Source: Hemileia vastatrix
Taxonomy: Eukaryota > Basidiomycota > Pucciniomycetes > Pucciniales > Zaghouaniaceae
Assembly: GCA_030280995.1 (NCBI GenBank)
Contig: JASXTE010000017.1
Location: 17,667,498 to 17,731,497, forward strand
DNA: 64,000 nt
Direction of reading: 5' to 3'
Under the pieces are notes generated by a model. That model saw nothing but the letters and a program-made list of their open reading frames with translations. It was not told where the DNA came from and did not search any database. Positions 33,031-45,932 of this stretch are shown piece after piece. Each line of letters begins with the position of its first letter. Position 1 is the first letter of the stretch. A program made the translations under genes and the position numbers.

Positions 33031-33375
33031 AAATTAAGCATAATAGAGTGAGGAGAGACTTAAGGATGGCATCAGAAATTATATGTCATGTGACTTTCTT
33101 AAAAATCCATCATGGATGTGATGAGTTTGGGATCAGGAATTAGGAATGGAAATTGGGGTATAAGAGGCGGGATAATGCATTATTGTGGATTCCTTATCCA
33201 CTAGCCCTGGGGCTAGTGGATAAGAATCTTCTGCAATTAATAATTTCTGATCCTGAGGAAAAAAATTCCTGATCCCTAATTGCTGATCCCTGAACATTGA
33301 TACCCCCTAATGTCTGGTCCTGGGGAAATAAATTCCTGATCCCTAATTGTGGATCAGTCAACTTTGATACCCCCT
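33031..33375 (-). repeat. H2 right-end leader, hairpin and terminal repeat
   Basis: Holds a perfect 15-bp stem with a 2-nt loop (CTTATCCACTAGCCC at 33190 onward and its complement), an internal partial end (GAACATTGATACCCCCT near 33292-33309) and the true terminus GTCAACTTTGATACCCCCT ending at 33375. H1 has the same hairpin with an 11-bp stem near 14510. Confidence 0.75.
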
Positions 33376-33434
33376 ATTTAATCATTCCTTTTGTTATTTT
33401 TGCCACCATTTTGCAGATTTTAATTAAACTTAGA

Positions 33435-34105
33435 AAAAAAAATTTGGAATTAGGCTTAGGTTTATTCAAATCTCTTTTCCTTTTAACTGAAAGCTCTCCA
33501 GAAGTCTGCCTTTCTTTTCCCTTAAATGGTTTTGAATTCATTTTGGTGGTTTCGGAGATATTGAGCTTTAAAGTTGAGTTTTTTTGTTTTTTTTTTACCT
33601 AACTTAACTTTTTTTTTTTGTTTGCTTTGATATTCAATAATTAGAGAATAGGGCTTCTGAAATGCTTATCTGAAGATCATCTAGGCTTTTTTGCTTTCAT
33701 TCAAGTATCTGAAAATTAGATTTGGATAAGTATTTGACACTTCTTTACTGATTTTCTCTACAAAACTTTAATCAAACTTTTGTCAACTAGGTCTCACTTT
33801 CTATCATGAATGCACACTCCAATCTATATATGAAACTTATCTGGATAATGGTAAACCTATTCAACCTGTCTTTTTCTTATTCTCACTATCAACTTTCCAA
33901 TTTTTTTACAAGTTGGAAAAAAAAAAAGAAAGGTTTGGTTTAATTAAATCTCATGTTGTTGTTTTAGCTGAAGATTCTCCTGAAGCCTGCTTTTTTCATT
34001 CCCCACAAACAGTTTTTGAATTTAGGTCAGTTGTTTCTGGTTTTGATATTATATACTTAGTAAATACAGCTTCTTCAATGCTTATCTCATGATAATTTAC
34101 ATATT
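33435..34105 (+). repeat. Diverged direct duplication of about 170-230 bp
   Basis: 33450-33690 and 33935-34105 share TTTGAATT, CTGAA-x-CTCC-x-GAAG-x-CTGC and AATGCTTATCT blocks. In one phase both give LTESSPEVCLSFP and LAEDSPEACFFHSP, so it may be a duplicated remnant of coding DNA. I do not recognise the protein. Confidence 0.5.
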
Positions 34106-34233
34106 TGTAACACTCATCTTTGATTTCCAAGGAAAACCTCAAGTTTACTGATTTCATTTGCACTCCTGGGAACTTTTTGACTTTATTTTGGCATATTTTT
34201 TATGGATTTATCATTGACCAAGAAATAAATGTT

Positions 34234-34253
34234 GGCACCTTCTAGAAGGTGCC
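34234..34253. promoter_or_regulatory. Perfect 20-bp palindrome with TTCTAGAA core
   Basis: GGCACCTTCTAGAAGGTGCC equals its own reverse complement. The core TTCnnGAA has the form of a heat-shock-factor site. It lies 547 bp upstream of the tubulin start. Whether it regulates that gene is unknown. Confidence 0.45.
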
Positions 34254-34329
34254 TCCTCCCATTGATGCCTTTTTTTGTTTTGTTTTTTGTTTTAATAACA
34301 TGATTTAACCTATACAAGTGATTTATCCA

Positions 34330-34455
34330 CTTCACTCTCATGAAGTTTTAGACCATTGAGCTGGCGTGAACCAAAAAAGCAAACTCCTTTTATTTGGACA
34401 AAGTGATTGATTGCAACTTGATCAGGTTTCTGACTCAAAGGAATAGTTGTACCTT
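34330..34455 (-). pseudogene. Harbinger-type transposase fragment
   Basis: The minus strand reads TIPLSQKPDQVAINHF followed by a stop and KV-like remains, resembling the first-Asp region of the H2 transposase (TTIPLIQKPAYDGNHYF). Short and diverged; from another copy or subfamily. Confidence 0.4.
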
Positions 34456-34639
34456 GGTGCTTTGTAGTTCTTTAGCACAGCGATAGTCATGTTTTTTAGT
34501 GGTTGGATTCATTGACATCCTTGGCTATTTGGAGCCAGTCAATCCAACCAAGGAATTAAAGTTCAATCGATCAGTCGTCACTCACCAGTTAGGTTTCCAG
34601 TCCGCTGCTCTTAAAAGTCTCCGCCGATTTCCTTCTTTC

Positions 34640-34799
34640 CTTTTCCCCCCAGTTCGCTCGTCTGCATTCTTCGTAACTCACAAGAATTCATCTCGGGCTT
34701 TGTTATTTGACTTTATATTATATATTATATTTTATATTTTATATTTTATTATATTTTATATTTTATTTTATTTTATTTTATTATATTCCATCTTCAATC
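34640..34799 (+). promoter_or_regulatory. Pyrimidine-rich and AT-rich tubulin upstream region
   Basis: A CT-rich tract (34620-34680) is followed by repeated TATATT/TATTTTA words (34710-34790) ending 10 bp before the start codon. CT-rich promoters followed by a short 5' leader are common in highly expressed fungal genes. No discrete TATA box can be chosen among the repeats. Confidence 0.4.
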
Positions 34800-36683
<1,884 letters not shown>

Positions 36684-36809
36684 AAGAAAGAAGGGGAAGG
36701 GGTGAGATGATACTAAAGAGAGTAATAGAGGAGAGGGGGATGGAGATAGACTGAATGATGATGAGAGAAATGAAAAGAAGTTGATGAAGAAAGATGAGCT
36801 GAGTTGCGT

Positions 36810-36845
36810 TGGGAGAGTGAGAGTGAGAGTGAGAGTGAGAGAATG
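36810..36845 (+). repeat. GAGAGT hexanucleotide microsatellite
   Basis: Four to five units of GAGAGT between the tubulin stop and the PIK1 start, in a 231-bp intergenic gap that must hold the tubulin 3' end and the PIK1 promoter. Confidence 0.7.
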
Positions 36846-36914
36846 AAGGGGGAAACCTAGCTGTGGACTGACAGACTGAGTGAGCCAGGGGAAGTTTTTT
36901 GGGTGGCGACGGCG

Positions 36915-38012
36915 ATGGAGCGTTCGTCCAAGTGGTCAGGCAATCTGGGCGGAAATGCTCTTCTTTTGCGTCTTTTTCAGTCGGAATTCTTCAACGTCCA
37001 TCTTGCGATTTCTTAGTCTGTTGACTCTTTCTTTCGATCGATCTATCTATCCAGCTAGCTGACCTATCCTCACTTGCTTCTCTCTTTCTTCTTTAGTCTC
37101 AAGACTTATTCTCACAACATTGGTCTTTCCTACTATCTCATCCAACGTCTCCATCAGTTCCCTCAAGATCAGGTCGAGTTTTATTGGCCACAGCTATGGT
37201 ATTATTCATCTTATCCATCTTATCATCCTTCTTACTAACTAAGTCTTTCTTCATCTACTCCTCCTTCCTTTCAAAGCCATCTTCTCATTAGTAGACCCTC
37301 CGAAAGCTCTGCTCTCGAAAACTTTATCTTTCAGAAATGTGATCAATCCACTCATTTGGCCATCAAGGTCCTTCTTTATCATCTCTCTCTTTCTCTCTCT
37401 TTCTCTCTCTTTCTCTTTCTCTCTCTCTCTCTTGACTCATCCTTTTTAATACATCAGACTCTTTGGTATCTCCAAGCTTCTTTATCCGACTTATCTTCAA
37501 ATCTTTCTACCCTCTCCTTTCGAATCTGTCGTCGCTCTTTTAATAGAGTCCAATCTATCATCTTTTCCGATCCTATCAATCTGGCTGTCTATCCTTCATC
37601 CGATCCTCGTATCAGCGATCGTGTTCTTTCAAAGGCTGAAAGAGATCTTTTAACTTGGCAAAAAGGTGGCAAGATATCCGAAAGAGTCTTGGCTACTACT
37701 GTCGGAATCGGGTCCGTGTTGAGTGCTTTTGGTATGCCTCAATTAACTTGTCAAGTTGGAAAAGTCGCTATTGAACAAGCTAGAAGGAGAGATGAGTTTT
37801 CAACCGAAACTTCCACTCAAAATGGTTCTCATCGTCCTTCAAATCATCTTCATAGCCGCCACAGTACAAAAGATGAAGTTAATAATAGCGAAAGTGAAGA
37901 AGAAGAAGAAGGTGCAGGTGCAGGAGCAGGAGCAGGAGCAGAAAGAGGTAATGCAAGAAGAGGAAGAGCAGAGCTATCCTTTCGTCCTTCTACATCACCA
38001 CCACAACCAGCA

Positions 38013-38043
<31 letters not shown>

Positions 38044-39835
38044 TCAATCGACATTCTTCTATTTCAAATTCAAAAGGTAAAAATAAGCTTACCGAAGAAC
38101 AGTTAAGCTATGAATCCTTTCAATCTACCCATCATCATCTCCATCAACAACCTTCTACACCAAGTCGGCCCATGGCTCCAACGAAGAAAAAGAAAAAGCG
38201 AACACCTGACTACTTTCCAGGTGCCCCCCTTCTCCCTCCTCCCATTTCTTCTACATCAACACTTAACTCCGATTCTTCCAACATAAGCCCTTCACTAGAA
38301 TTCAGCCCACGTCGAACTCCTTCTATTTCAGCCCCTTCTTTGGCCTTTCCCAGACCCATTCCCAGGTTGCCCCATGGCTCAATGCCTTCCATCACTCCCC
38401 TTGTCAAACCTCCACGTCAAGTCAATTCTCAATCAGTCCCTTCTCTTCATCTCACCCTCTCTCCGACATTATTAGCCCCACATCACATCAGCTCTCTGTC
38501 TTTACCACCAGGTGTAGATGACAAGACTCTGACGCTTATGTTACGTTCACAAAGTATAAGGTCTCAACTTGAGTTGGTCACCAGCCTACAAGACATCTCT
38601 ACTCGGCTAGTAGTGGTACCCAAAATGGCTAGGCTTTCTGCTCTTAGAGCTGAATTAACTGTCCTCAATCATAGTCTTCCCAAAGGTTGTTGTCTAGGCA
38701 TCTATTGCTGTGGTGAAACTCATTCTTCTTCTCCCTCATGTCGTCCAACTGCATCAGGTGATGCGTCAGACAATCCTAACAAATCTGATCCAATGGTTGA
38801 TCCAAATCAAAATAGACGCGCTCATCATCGTGTAGTTCGAATCTCACCCAATGAATCAGTCGTCCTTAACTCTGCCGATCGAGCTCCTTTTTTGATTCAC
38901 GTCGAAGTCTTGGAAGACCATCTTGACTTTGATCCCCATCGAAGGTCCAATTATGAAGATCTTAGAAAGGCATTGTCATTAATACCATTTTTTAATCGTT
39001 CCAGCTCCACTCCGCCGGTTAACGATCCTCTTTGTCGATCCAGTTTAGATCAAGGTTTGGATGCTGTGGATAAAGCTCGACATGCTGAAATGTCAGCAAG
39101 TAGCTATACCGGAAGGCTTGTTCCCACTTCTCCTATCCGATCTTTGACCGTGAGTGAAGTGCCAATAGGACATTCGGTATCAAATTTTTCAAAAATAATC
39201 GATATACCATCAACAAAACAAGCCAGTGCCAATGGCATCTTGTCCCCCCCAAAATCTCCACTATCTCAAGTTTCTTCTCCTCCTTCTCCTTCTTCTTATT
39301 CCCTTATCAAAGAACCACAAATCCTCACTGAATCTCCTCAAATTTATCCTCCATCTTCACAACCCTTTCCTCTCCCATCTACAGTCGATGCTTCAGCGGC
39401 AAATCCGTCTTCAGCTCTCGATCCAAAACTGGAAGATCTTCATGAAATGGATCTCGTAGAGCAACTTTACGAAGGCAATGTCTCGTCTGATTTAGCTCCG
39501 CAACATTTATGTCATCCTCAAATGTCTCAACTTTTGTTCATGGCTAATCATCAATCTGAAGGTCATGAATCTATTGAGGGGCGAATATCGGGATTCGGCA
39601 CCAGAAACAGCAGCAGCAGCAGCAGCAGCAACAGCATAGAACCTGGGTACCCCTCTTTATCACAAAAAAATCGAAAATTGGATGAAATGGCTTGGAAACG
39701 ATCAGATTTGAATAGGTCCACCAGCAGTGAGAGTGGCCATCATAACCAAGTTTTATCTCCAGTTGATCATACTATGATTAGTCATGATAAGCATTCCGCT
39801 ACGCCTCTTGTTGTTTCCAGTTTGGCAGCTCCTCT

Positions 39836-39873
<38 letters not shown>

Positions 39874-42016
39874 TTCCTTCTCCTCATAACTCTCAGCCTC
39901 AAACTCCTGTTGCAACACCTCAAAAAAGGCAGGCCATCACATTAGATGAGTATGCTGAACGGATGAGGATGGCTGCAGTCATGTTGGCACAGCTAAGCGC
40001 ATCTCAACAACAAGCTCAACAAGTCATGTCGGCACCAAGTGCAGCTGGAATAGTTGTAGGAGGCGCCATCGGTTTAGGTGCTGGATTTGTGGGTGGAGCT
40101 GTTGGAGCTGGGTTAGGAGCAGTCGTTAGTCGTCTGGCTGTTAATTCAAGCTCATCTGTGATCACCTCACCGCTTGGAAGAAAAAGATCTACTACTCACA
40201 CTGGTTCAGGGTTGATGAGTTCTGAGGATATGAGCTCTGCAGGTCAAGGTCCATCAAAAGTGGGCCCCCTTTCCCTATTATCATCAGTCACTTCACCATC
40301 TGTATCAGCTTCTGGTAGTCAGAAAGCACCAGCTGCTTCTATACTTCCTAGACAAAGAATCTTGACTCCCCAAGAAAGTCAAGCTATTAAAGATCGAATC
40401 ATGAGTGAGATGATGAGTTTAGAGGAAGAGCGAGTAGAAAGAATGAAATTAAGTTCAATTTCAATTACTTCTGAGTCTCAAAATTCTCCAGACCCTCGAC
40501 TCGTTGATCCTATTTCTGGTGGTAGTCCTTTGGATCGTGGTATACCTAAAGGACCAGCTGATGCTGCTGTGGTCATGAAAGCTGTTAATGAAGATGATCC
40601 TTCTGGAACTATGTTGGGTGAATCTTGGGCTGATAAAAGAAGTCGGATAAGGCAAAGCAGTCCTTATGGACACTTGATTAACTGGAATGTTTTTTCGGTC
40701 ATTGTTAAAACGGGTGCTGATCTTCGACAAGAACAATTAGTGACTCAGCTAATCAATGAATTTGGAAGAATTTGGGGCGAGGAAAAGTGTCCTGTTTGGG
40801 TGAGATAGTACGCGCTCAATTTTTTTATTTTTTTATTTTTTTTGAAAAAATCAAATCAAAATTCTATTTGATCAAGTATTTTTGACATCATTTGAATTTT
40901 TGTTTTAGTTACAGAATTTTAGTTACGGGTGAAAATACTGGTTTAATGGAAACTATTGTCGATGCTGTTTCTTTGCATTCATTAAAAAAAGCAGCTTATG
41001 CTAGGATGGCTCGTAATGGAGAGGCTTTACCAAATTATACCATGTACGATTATTTTTTGGAAGTAAGTTTTTGCTCTATCTCTTGTTTTTTTTTTTTTTT
41101 TTTTCACTCTTATATGATAATACTTTTTTTTCTTCTTCATTTTCTCAAATCAAACTTTGAAAGAGTTGAGAGAATGATAGATACTCAAAATAAGGGTTTT
41201 TTTTTATTTTTTTTTTTGATTTGATTTGACATTGGTCATTTTTATTATAAAATAGGCTTTTGGAGATCCTCGATCAATGTCATACTGTAAAGCTCAAGAT
41301 AATTTTCTCAAATCCCTTGTAGCATATTCAATTATTTGCTATCTACTTCAGTTAAAAGATCGACATAATGGAAATATATTAATAGATCGGTTGGGACATG
41401 TGATTCATATTGATTTTGGCTTTGTACTATCCAATTCTCCTGGAAGTATTGGGTTTGAAATGGCACCTTTTAAATTTGGACAAGAATATATTGATATACT
41501 TGGGGGTTTAGGAAGTAAAAAATGGAACGAATTCGTTGTGCTGTTTAAAAGCGCTTTTAAGTCCGTTCGGAAACATGCAGAAAGGATCATCACGATTGTG
41601 GAGTTGATGCAACATGGTATGTTTTCATTTTAACATGTGTTTCTTTTCTTTTTTTTTTTTTTTTTTTTTTACAAAACCCCCCCAGAGTTGGATTGTTTTT
41701 TTGAGTTGACTGAGGAAGGGTATCATTATTAATATTAATTTTTTCTTTTTTTTTCTCCTTTCTTCCTTCTTCTTTTTTTTTTGGGGGGGGGGCGGGGGCG
41801 TGGGGCATGGGATGAAATGGAAATTTAGACTCGCGATTACCTTGTTTTGGATTAGGTGATGCGACTAGTCGACAATTAAGGGAAAGGTTTCAGTTAGGTT
41901 TGACGTCGAGTCAGTGTGATGACTTTGTGGATCGATTGATTTTAAATAGTGCCGGGTCGGTATTTACAAGGCTTTATGATTCGTTTCAGTATTATAGTCA
42001 GGGCGTTTTGGTGGGG

Positions 42017-42048
<32 letters not shown>

Positions 42049-42073
42049 GAGAAAGAGAAAAAAAAAAAGATAA
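36915..42073 (+). CDS. PIK1: Phosphatidylinositol 4-kinase, Pik1/PI4KB type
   Basis: Exons by my reading: 36915-37015, 37097-37198, 37277-37367, 37458-40807, 40909-41062, 41256-41616, 41856-42073; 4377 nt, 1458 residues. The N-terminus (NALLLRLFQSEFFNVHLAIS, HNIGLSYYLIQRL) is the lipid kinase unique region. A very long Ser/Pro-rich linker follows (poly-Ser, poly-Pro, poly-Ala/Gly runs), then the kinase domain: SPYGHLINWNVFSVIVKTG, DLRQEQL, KDRHNGN catalytic loop and HIDFGF metal-binding motif. The end (RERFQLGLTSSQ...RLYDSFQYYSQGVL) matches Pik1/PI4KB, not Stt4. It makes PI4P, chiefly at the Golgi in yeast. The last about 20 residues (poly-Phe, basic) read into a T-rich tract and may not be real; an intron or nearby stop is possible. 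Confidence 0.88.
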
Positions 42074-43063
42074 AAAGAAATAAAGCTTATTTTGTTTTAT
42101 TGTGTGTGTGTGTGTGTGTGTGTATGAACAAAAATTTTTAATCGAAAAATGGATTTTTTTGACGGTGCGATTCGGTTCGGAAAATATGAATCTCCTTTAT
42201 ACAAACCAACTAATAACGATATATATATTCATATAGTGATTTGATTTTTGATATCGGTAGTGAGTTAATTTGTGAGTTAGTTTGGCGGTAGGGAACTTTT
42301 CTTCCTGGACATCTAGAATAATTGATGAAAAAAGCAAATTGAAATATGTCGTATTGTTAGAATTATTAATATTATGATTATTGTAATTATTATTATGATT
42401 ATTATTCTTACTATGAATGTAAATGTGGGGTAGGGTTGAAGGGAAACCCCAAATTCTATGATTATTTAATTTTGATTGATTTTAATTTCAATGTCTGTTT
42501 GGTTTATGGAAATTGTAATTGGTTGATGTGTGCTGTGGTGTTACCATACTATGTACTTTGCTAGACTTCCATCAGTATACAGTATATAGTATAATGGCCT
42601 TTTTTTTTTTTTTTTCGTGGTTTTGTCGGGGGGGTTTTTTTTTTTTTTTAATATTTTTTTTAGAATGACTGTTCTGTCATACTCATAAGCTATGATGATT
42701 GTCTTTAAAGAAAAAACGTGCATCTGACACTGTAAGATTTTTTTTTTTTTTTCTTTTTCTTTTAAGAGTGTGTCAGTCTTGGTTGTGTAAAGGAATCTTT
42801 TATCAGTTAAGATTTGGGTTGAGAGGTGAGAAGGAGGAGGAAGAGGAGGGAGGAGGAGGAGGAGGAGGAGGAGGAGGAGGAGGAGGAGTGCATTTAGGTG
42901 CTTATGCATTATTGTGATAGGTGGAAGTAAGGGATATTGTGTTAGGGGGTTTTTTTATGGGGCAAGTGCTGTAGTGCTGTAGTGCTGTGGTGCTGTAGTG
43001 CTGTGGTGGGGGGGGGCTCTTCATTGAATAATTTATATTGTAATGTAGTTACTTCTTAGTCTC
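42074..43063. repeat. PIK1 3' flank with many microsatellites
   Basis: Contains a TG run (about 42101-42123), T runs (42601-42615, 42637-42660, 42737-42752), a GGA run (about 42835-42888) and a 10-bp tandem TGTAGTGCTG (42966-43005). No gene supported. Confidence 0.75.
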
Positions 43064-43198
43064 TGTCAGCCAAGCCAAGCTGCTAGACTTACTCAGTAAA
43101 AAAAAAAAAAAACAATTAATTATCTTACTGAGATGAAGGCTAGCTATGTATGTATGTATGTATGTCCTTTCCTTTCCTTTCCTTTTTTTTTTTTTTTT

Positions 43199-43230
<32 letters not shown>

Positions 43231-43297
43231 TATATATTATTATATTATTCTTTTTATGATTGTTACTTTTAAGTTTTTCTTGTTATACATGAACTAG

Positions 43298-43330
<33 letters not shown>

Positions 43331-43751
43331 TAAAAAAAAGTAAAAAAAAATAAAATAAAAAGTAAAAAAAAGTAAAAAGTAAAAAAAAAATTAATTTAGT
43401 AAGTAAGTAAGTAAGTAAGTAATTATAATTAAAATTAATATTCATTGTTTTAATATATTTTTTTATTTATTTTTTTATTTTATTTTTATTTAACACTGTG
43501 ATCAATGACAAGTTAAAGAAAATTTAAAAAAAAAAAAAAAAAATTAAAATTTAAATAAAAAAAATTAAAAATTTAAATAAAAAAAATTTAAAATTTAAAT
43601 AAAAAAAATTGAAAATTTAAATAAAAAAAATTAAAAAATAAAAAAAAAAAAATTAAAATAAAAAAAAAATATTAAAATTAAAAAAAATTAAAAAAAATTA
43701 AAAAAATTAAAAAAAATTAAAATAAAAAATAAAAATATTAAAATAAAATAA

Positions 43752-43789
<38 letters not shown>

Positions 43790-44166
43790 ACACACCATTC
43801 AAATGACTTATTTAAAAATGACATGGACAAGGATTTTTTAAATAAATCAAAAAAAAAGAAAAATTTATTTTATTTTATTTTTTTAAATTTATTTTATTTT
43901 TTTAAATTTATTTTATTTTTTTAAATTTATTTATTTATTTTATTTTTTTTATTTTTTTATTTTTTTAAATTTATTTATTTTATTTTTTTTTCATTTTTTT
44001 TTTTATTTTTATTTTTATTTTTTTTTTTGTCAGACAGATAACAGAAAAATAAATAAAAAAAATAAAAAAAAAAATAAAATAAAAATAAAATAAAATAAAA
44101 TAAAAAATAAAAAAAAAAATTACATCATCATTCTCAATCCATTCTTTATAGTATATATAGATATAA

Positions 44167-44210
<44 letters not shown>

Positions 44211-44348
44211 TTTTTTTTTTTTTTTTTGAAACTATTTTCTTCTGAAAGTTTTTTTTTTTTTTTTCTCTCTCTCTCTCTCTCATACTCTTGTATAAATAGG
44301 ATTTTAACTCTGTGCTTTGTCTCTCTTTTGCTTATATATATAAGGCCT

Positions 44349-44379
<31 letters not shown>

Positions 44380-44688
44380 GGTTGTTTTGGTTGTTTTGGA
44401 TCATCCTTTTACTTACTTATTATTTTATTATCCCATTACTTGAATCAAATCATTATTCATATTATTTATTGTTTTGAGTATTTTACTACAACATCATTCT
44501 AAAAATCATAAATTATAATAATAATAATAATTATTATAAACCATTTTACCTCTTTAAATTGAGTTAATTAAAATAAAAGATACATTCATACATACTGTGA
44601 CCTTGAAGTCTTCAAATCCACCCTAACCAACACTGTGCCATTATACCTCCATTGAAAATCTTCTAGACCAAACAAGGACTCCCTGACA
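43064..44688 (+). repeat. 5' LTR of C2, expanded by simple repeats
   Basis: Starts TGTCAGCC; I place the end at CTGACA (44683-44688), before GAGGCCCTTTCC. It aligns with 53181-53853 but that span takes about 1.5 kb here against about 0.67 kb there, because A, T, TA, CT and AAGT runs are longer (for example an A run and T run meeting near 44170-44227). A TATA-like TATATATATAAG is near 44333. Confidence 0.75.
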
Positions 44689-45023
44689 CTTTGAGGCCCT
44701 TTCCAAATCATCAACGGTGACCAAGGGACCATTGACATTGAGGAACCATTAGGGACAGGTGGACAAAAAAAACAACAAATGTCATCAACCACGTGACTTG
44801 ATTTTTTTGCTGCAACCGGGAATCAAACAGTGCTCCAAATTTTTTGGTTCATATATTGGTAATAGTTGTATATATTTGTGGTAATTATATTGGTTACTAT
44901 CTGTGGGTCACTTTGCACATTTCATAGTTTATGTATATCTTTTTTACTCTGCACTCTGTAAGTGGCATTAACTTGCTCATTTTACAGGGGGAGGTGCCCT
45001 GGTAAATAATTTTTTTTTTCCCT

Positions 45024-45805
45024 AGTTGACCAAGATAGAACTATATTGTTCTTAGTCCTAGAAGTAATATAAACATTAAAATAATTATATTATATATTTT
45101 TTTTAATTTTTTCAGTTGACCTCTTGTCCTGATAATTAAATTATGATCTTATTGGGTCAGTTGATAAATTGTCCTGACAGTAGAATAATAGTATGTGAAA
45201 TTAGGTGAATTAATTATATTAAATTATTTCAGTTGACAGTAAGTCCTGGTTATTAAAATTATTTCAGTTGACATTAAGTCTTGTTAATTAAAATTATGTC
45301 AGTTGACATTAAGTCCTGGTAATTAATTTTTTTTCAGTTGACTCTTTGTCCTGATAATTATCAACATATATCACCACACAATATGGGGGGCGGACTTGCT
45401 AGTGAGTCCGCAACCTTGGACCCAAACTCACAACAGATTGAACACACATTGAGCTATTGATAAAGGAACCATACAATCAGGAATGAACACCACTCAGCAG
45501 AACAGTTTTAGGTGGGTGTTCAAGTAGAGTTCAGTTTGGGTTCAGTATGAGTTCAGTCTGAGTTCCATCTGAGTTCCATCTCAGTTCAGGTTGAGGACTT
45601 GCTAGCAAGTCCACCCCCTATATTGCGTAGTGTATATTAGTAATTAATCAATTATTTTATTATTTCAGTTGATTTATTTTAATTCATGGTAATAACATAT
45701 AATTAACTTACTTTAATTAATAAAAAGTTGTGATTATTATTTCAGTAGATTTTTTCTCCTGATAAACATTATATTTTCATTATTCCAGTTGATTACCAAA
45801 TCCTG
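45024..45805 (+). repeat. Leader array of CAGTTGAC-N5-GTCCTG cassettes in C2
   Basis: About ten copies, clearest at 45113, 45158, 45230, 45265, 45300 and 45335; weaker at 45024, 45666, 45743 and 45786. Spacing is irregular, about 35-70 bp. Each can fold as CAG/CTG, a TT bulge, GAC/GTC and a 5-nt loop. The following TAATTA is also often kept. The array lies between LTR and ORF1 and is split by MITE M4. Confidence 0.75.
45372..45632 (+). mobile_element. CACTA-like MITE M4 in C2 leader
   Basis: 261 bp, ends as in M2, TSD TAT on both sides (45369-45371, 45633-45635). The left palindrome has changed (GCTAGTGAGTCC), the right reads GGACTTGCTAGCAAGTCC. Contains GAGTTCAGTCT-type units. Confidence 0.9.
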
Positions 45806-45932
45806 ATAAATGATTATATACTAGAAATTATTTTTTTTCTCTCTCTCTCTTTTATTTTTCTTTAAAGAAAGTAAAATAATAACTGATTAAATTTTTTATA
45901 TTTCTTTCTCTCAGTTCAGGTTATTTACAACA

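Larger units (their letters stand above)
14971..33375 (-). mobile_element. PIF/Harbinger-like transposon H2 carrying a TET-like gene
   Basis: The ends are inverted repeats of at least 31 bp with two mismatches: AGGGGGTATCAAAGTTGAC, then CGATCC at the left and TGATCC at the right. Both ends are flanked by ATT (14968-14970 and 33376-33378), a 3-bp duplication as expected for this superfamily. Inside are a Myb/SANT-like gene (plus), a TET-like gene (minus), a foldback and a DDE transposase (minus). Removing chromovirus C1 and two MITEs leaves about 8 kb. Transposase plus Myb/SANT protein is the standard Harbinger pair; the dioxygenase is the unexpected cargo. The coding regions contain stops, so the copy is non-autonomous now. 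Confidence 0.78.

Noticed and set aside
42541..42909. Poly-Leu/poly-Gly frames over the GGA microsatellite
   Set aside because: Simple-repeat translation only.
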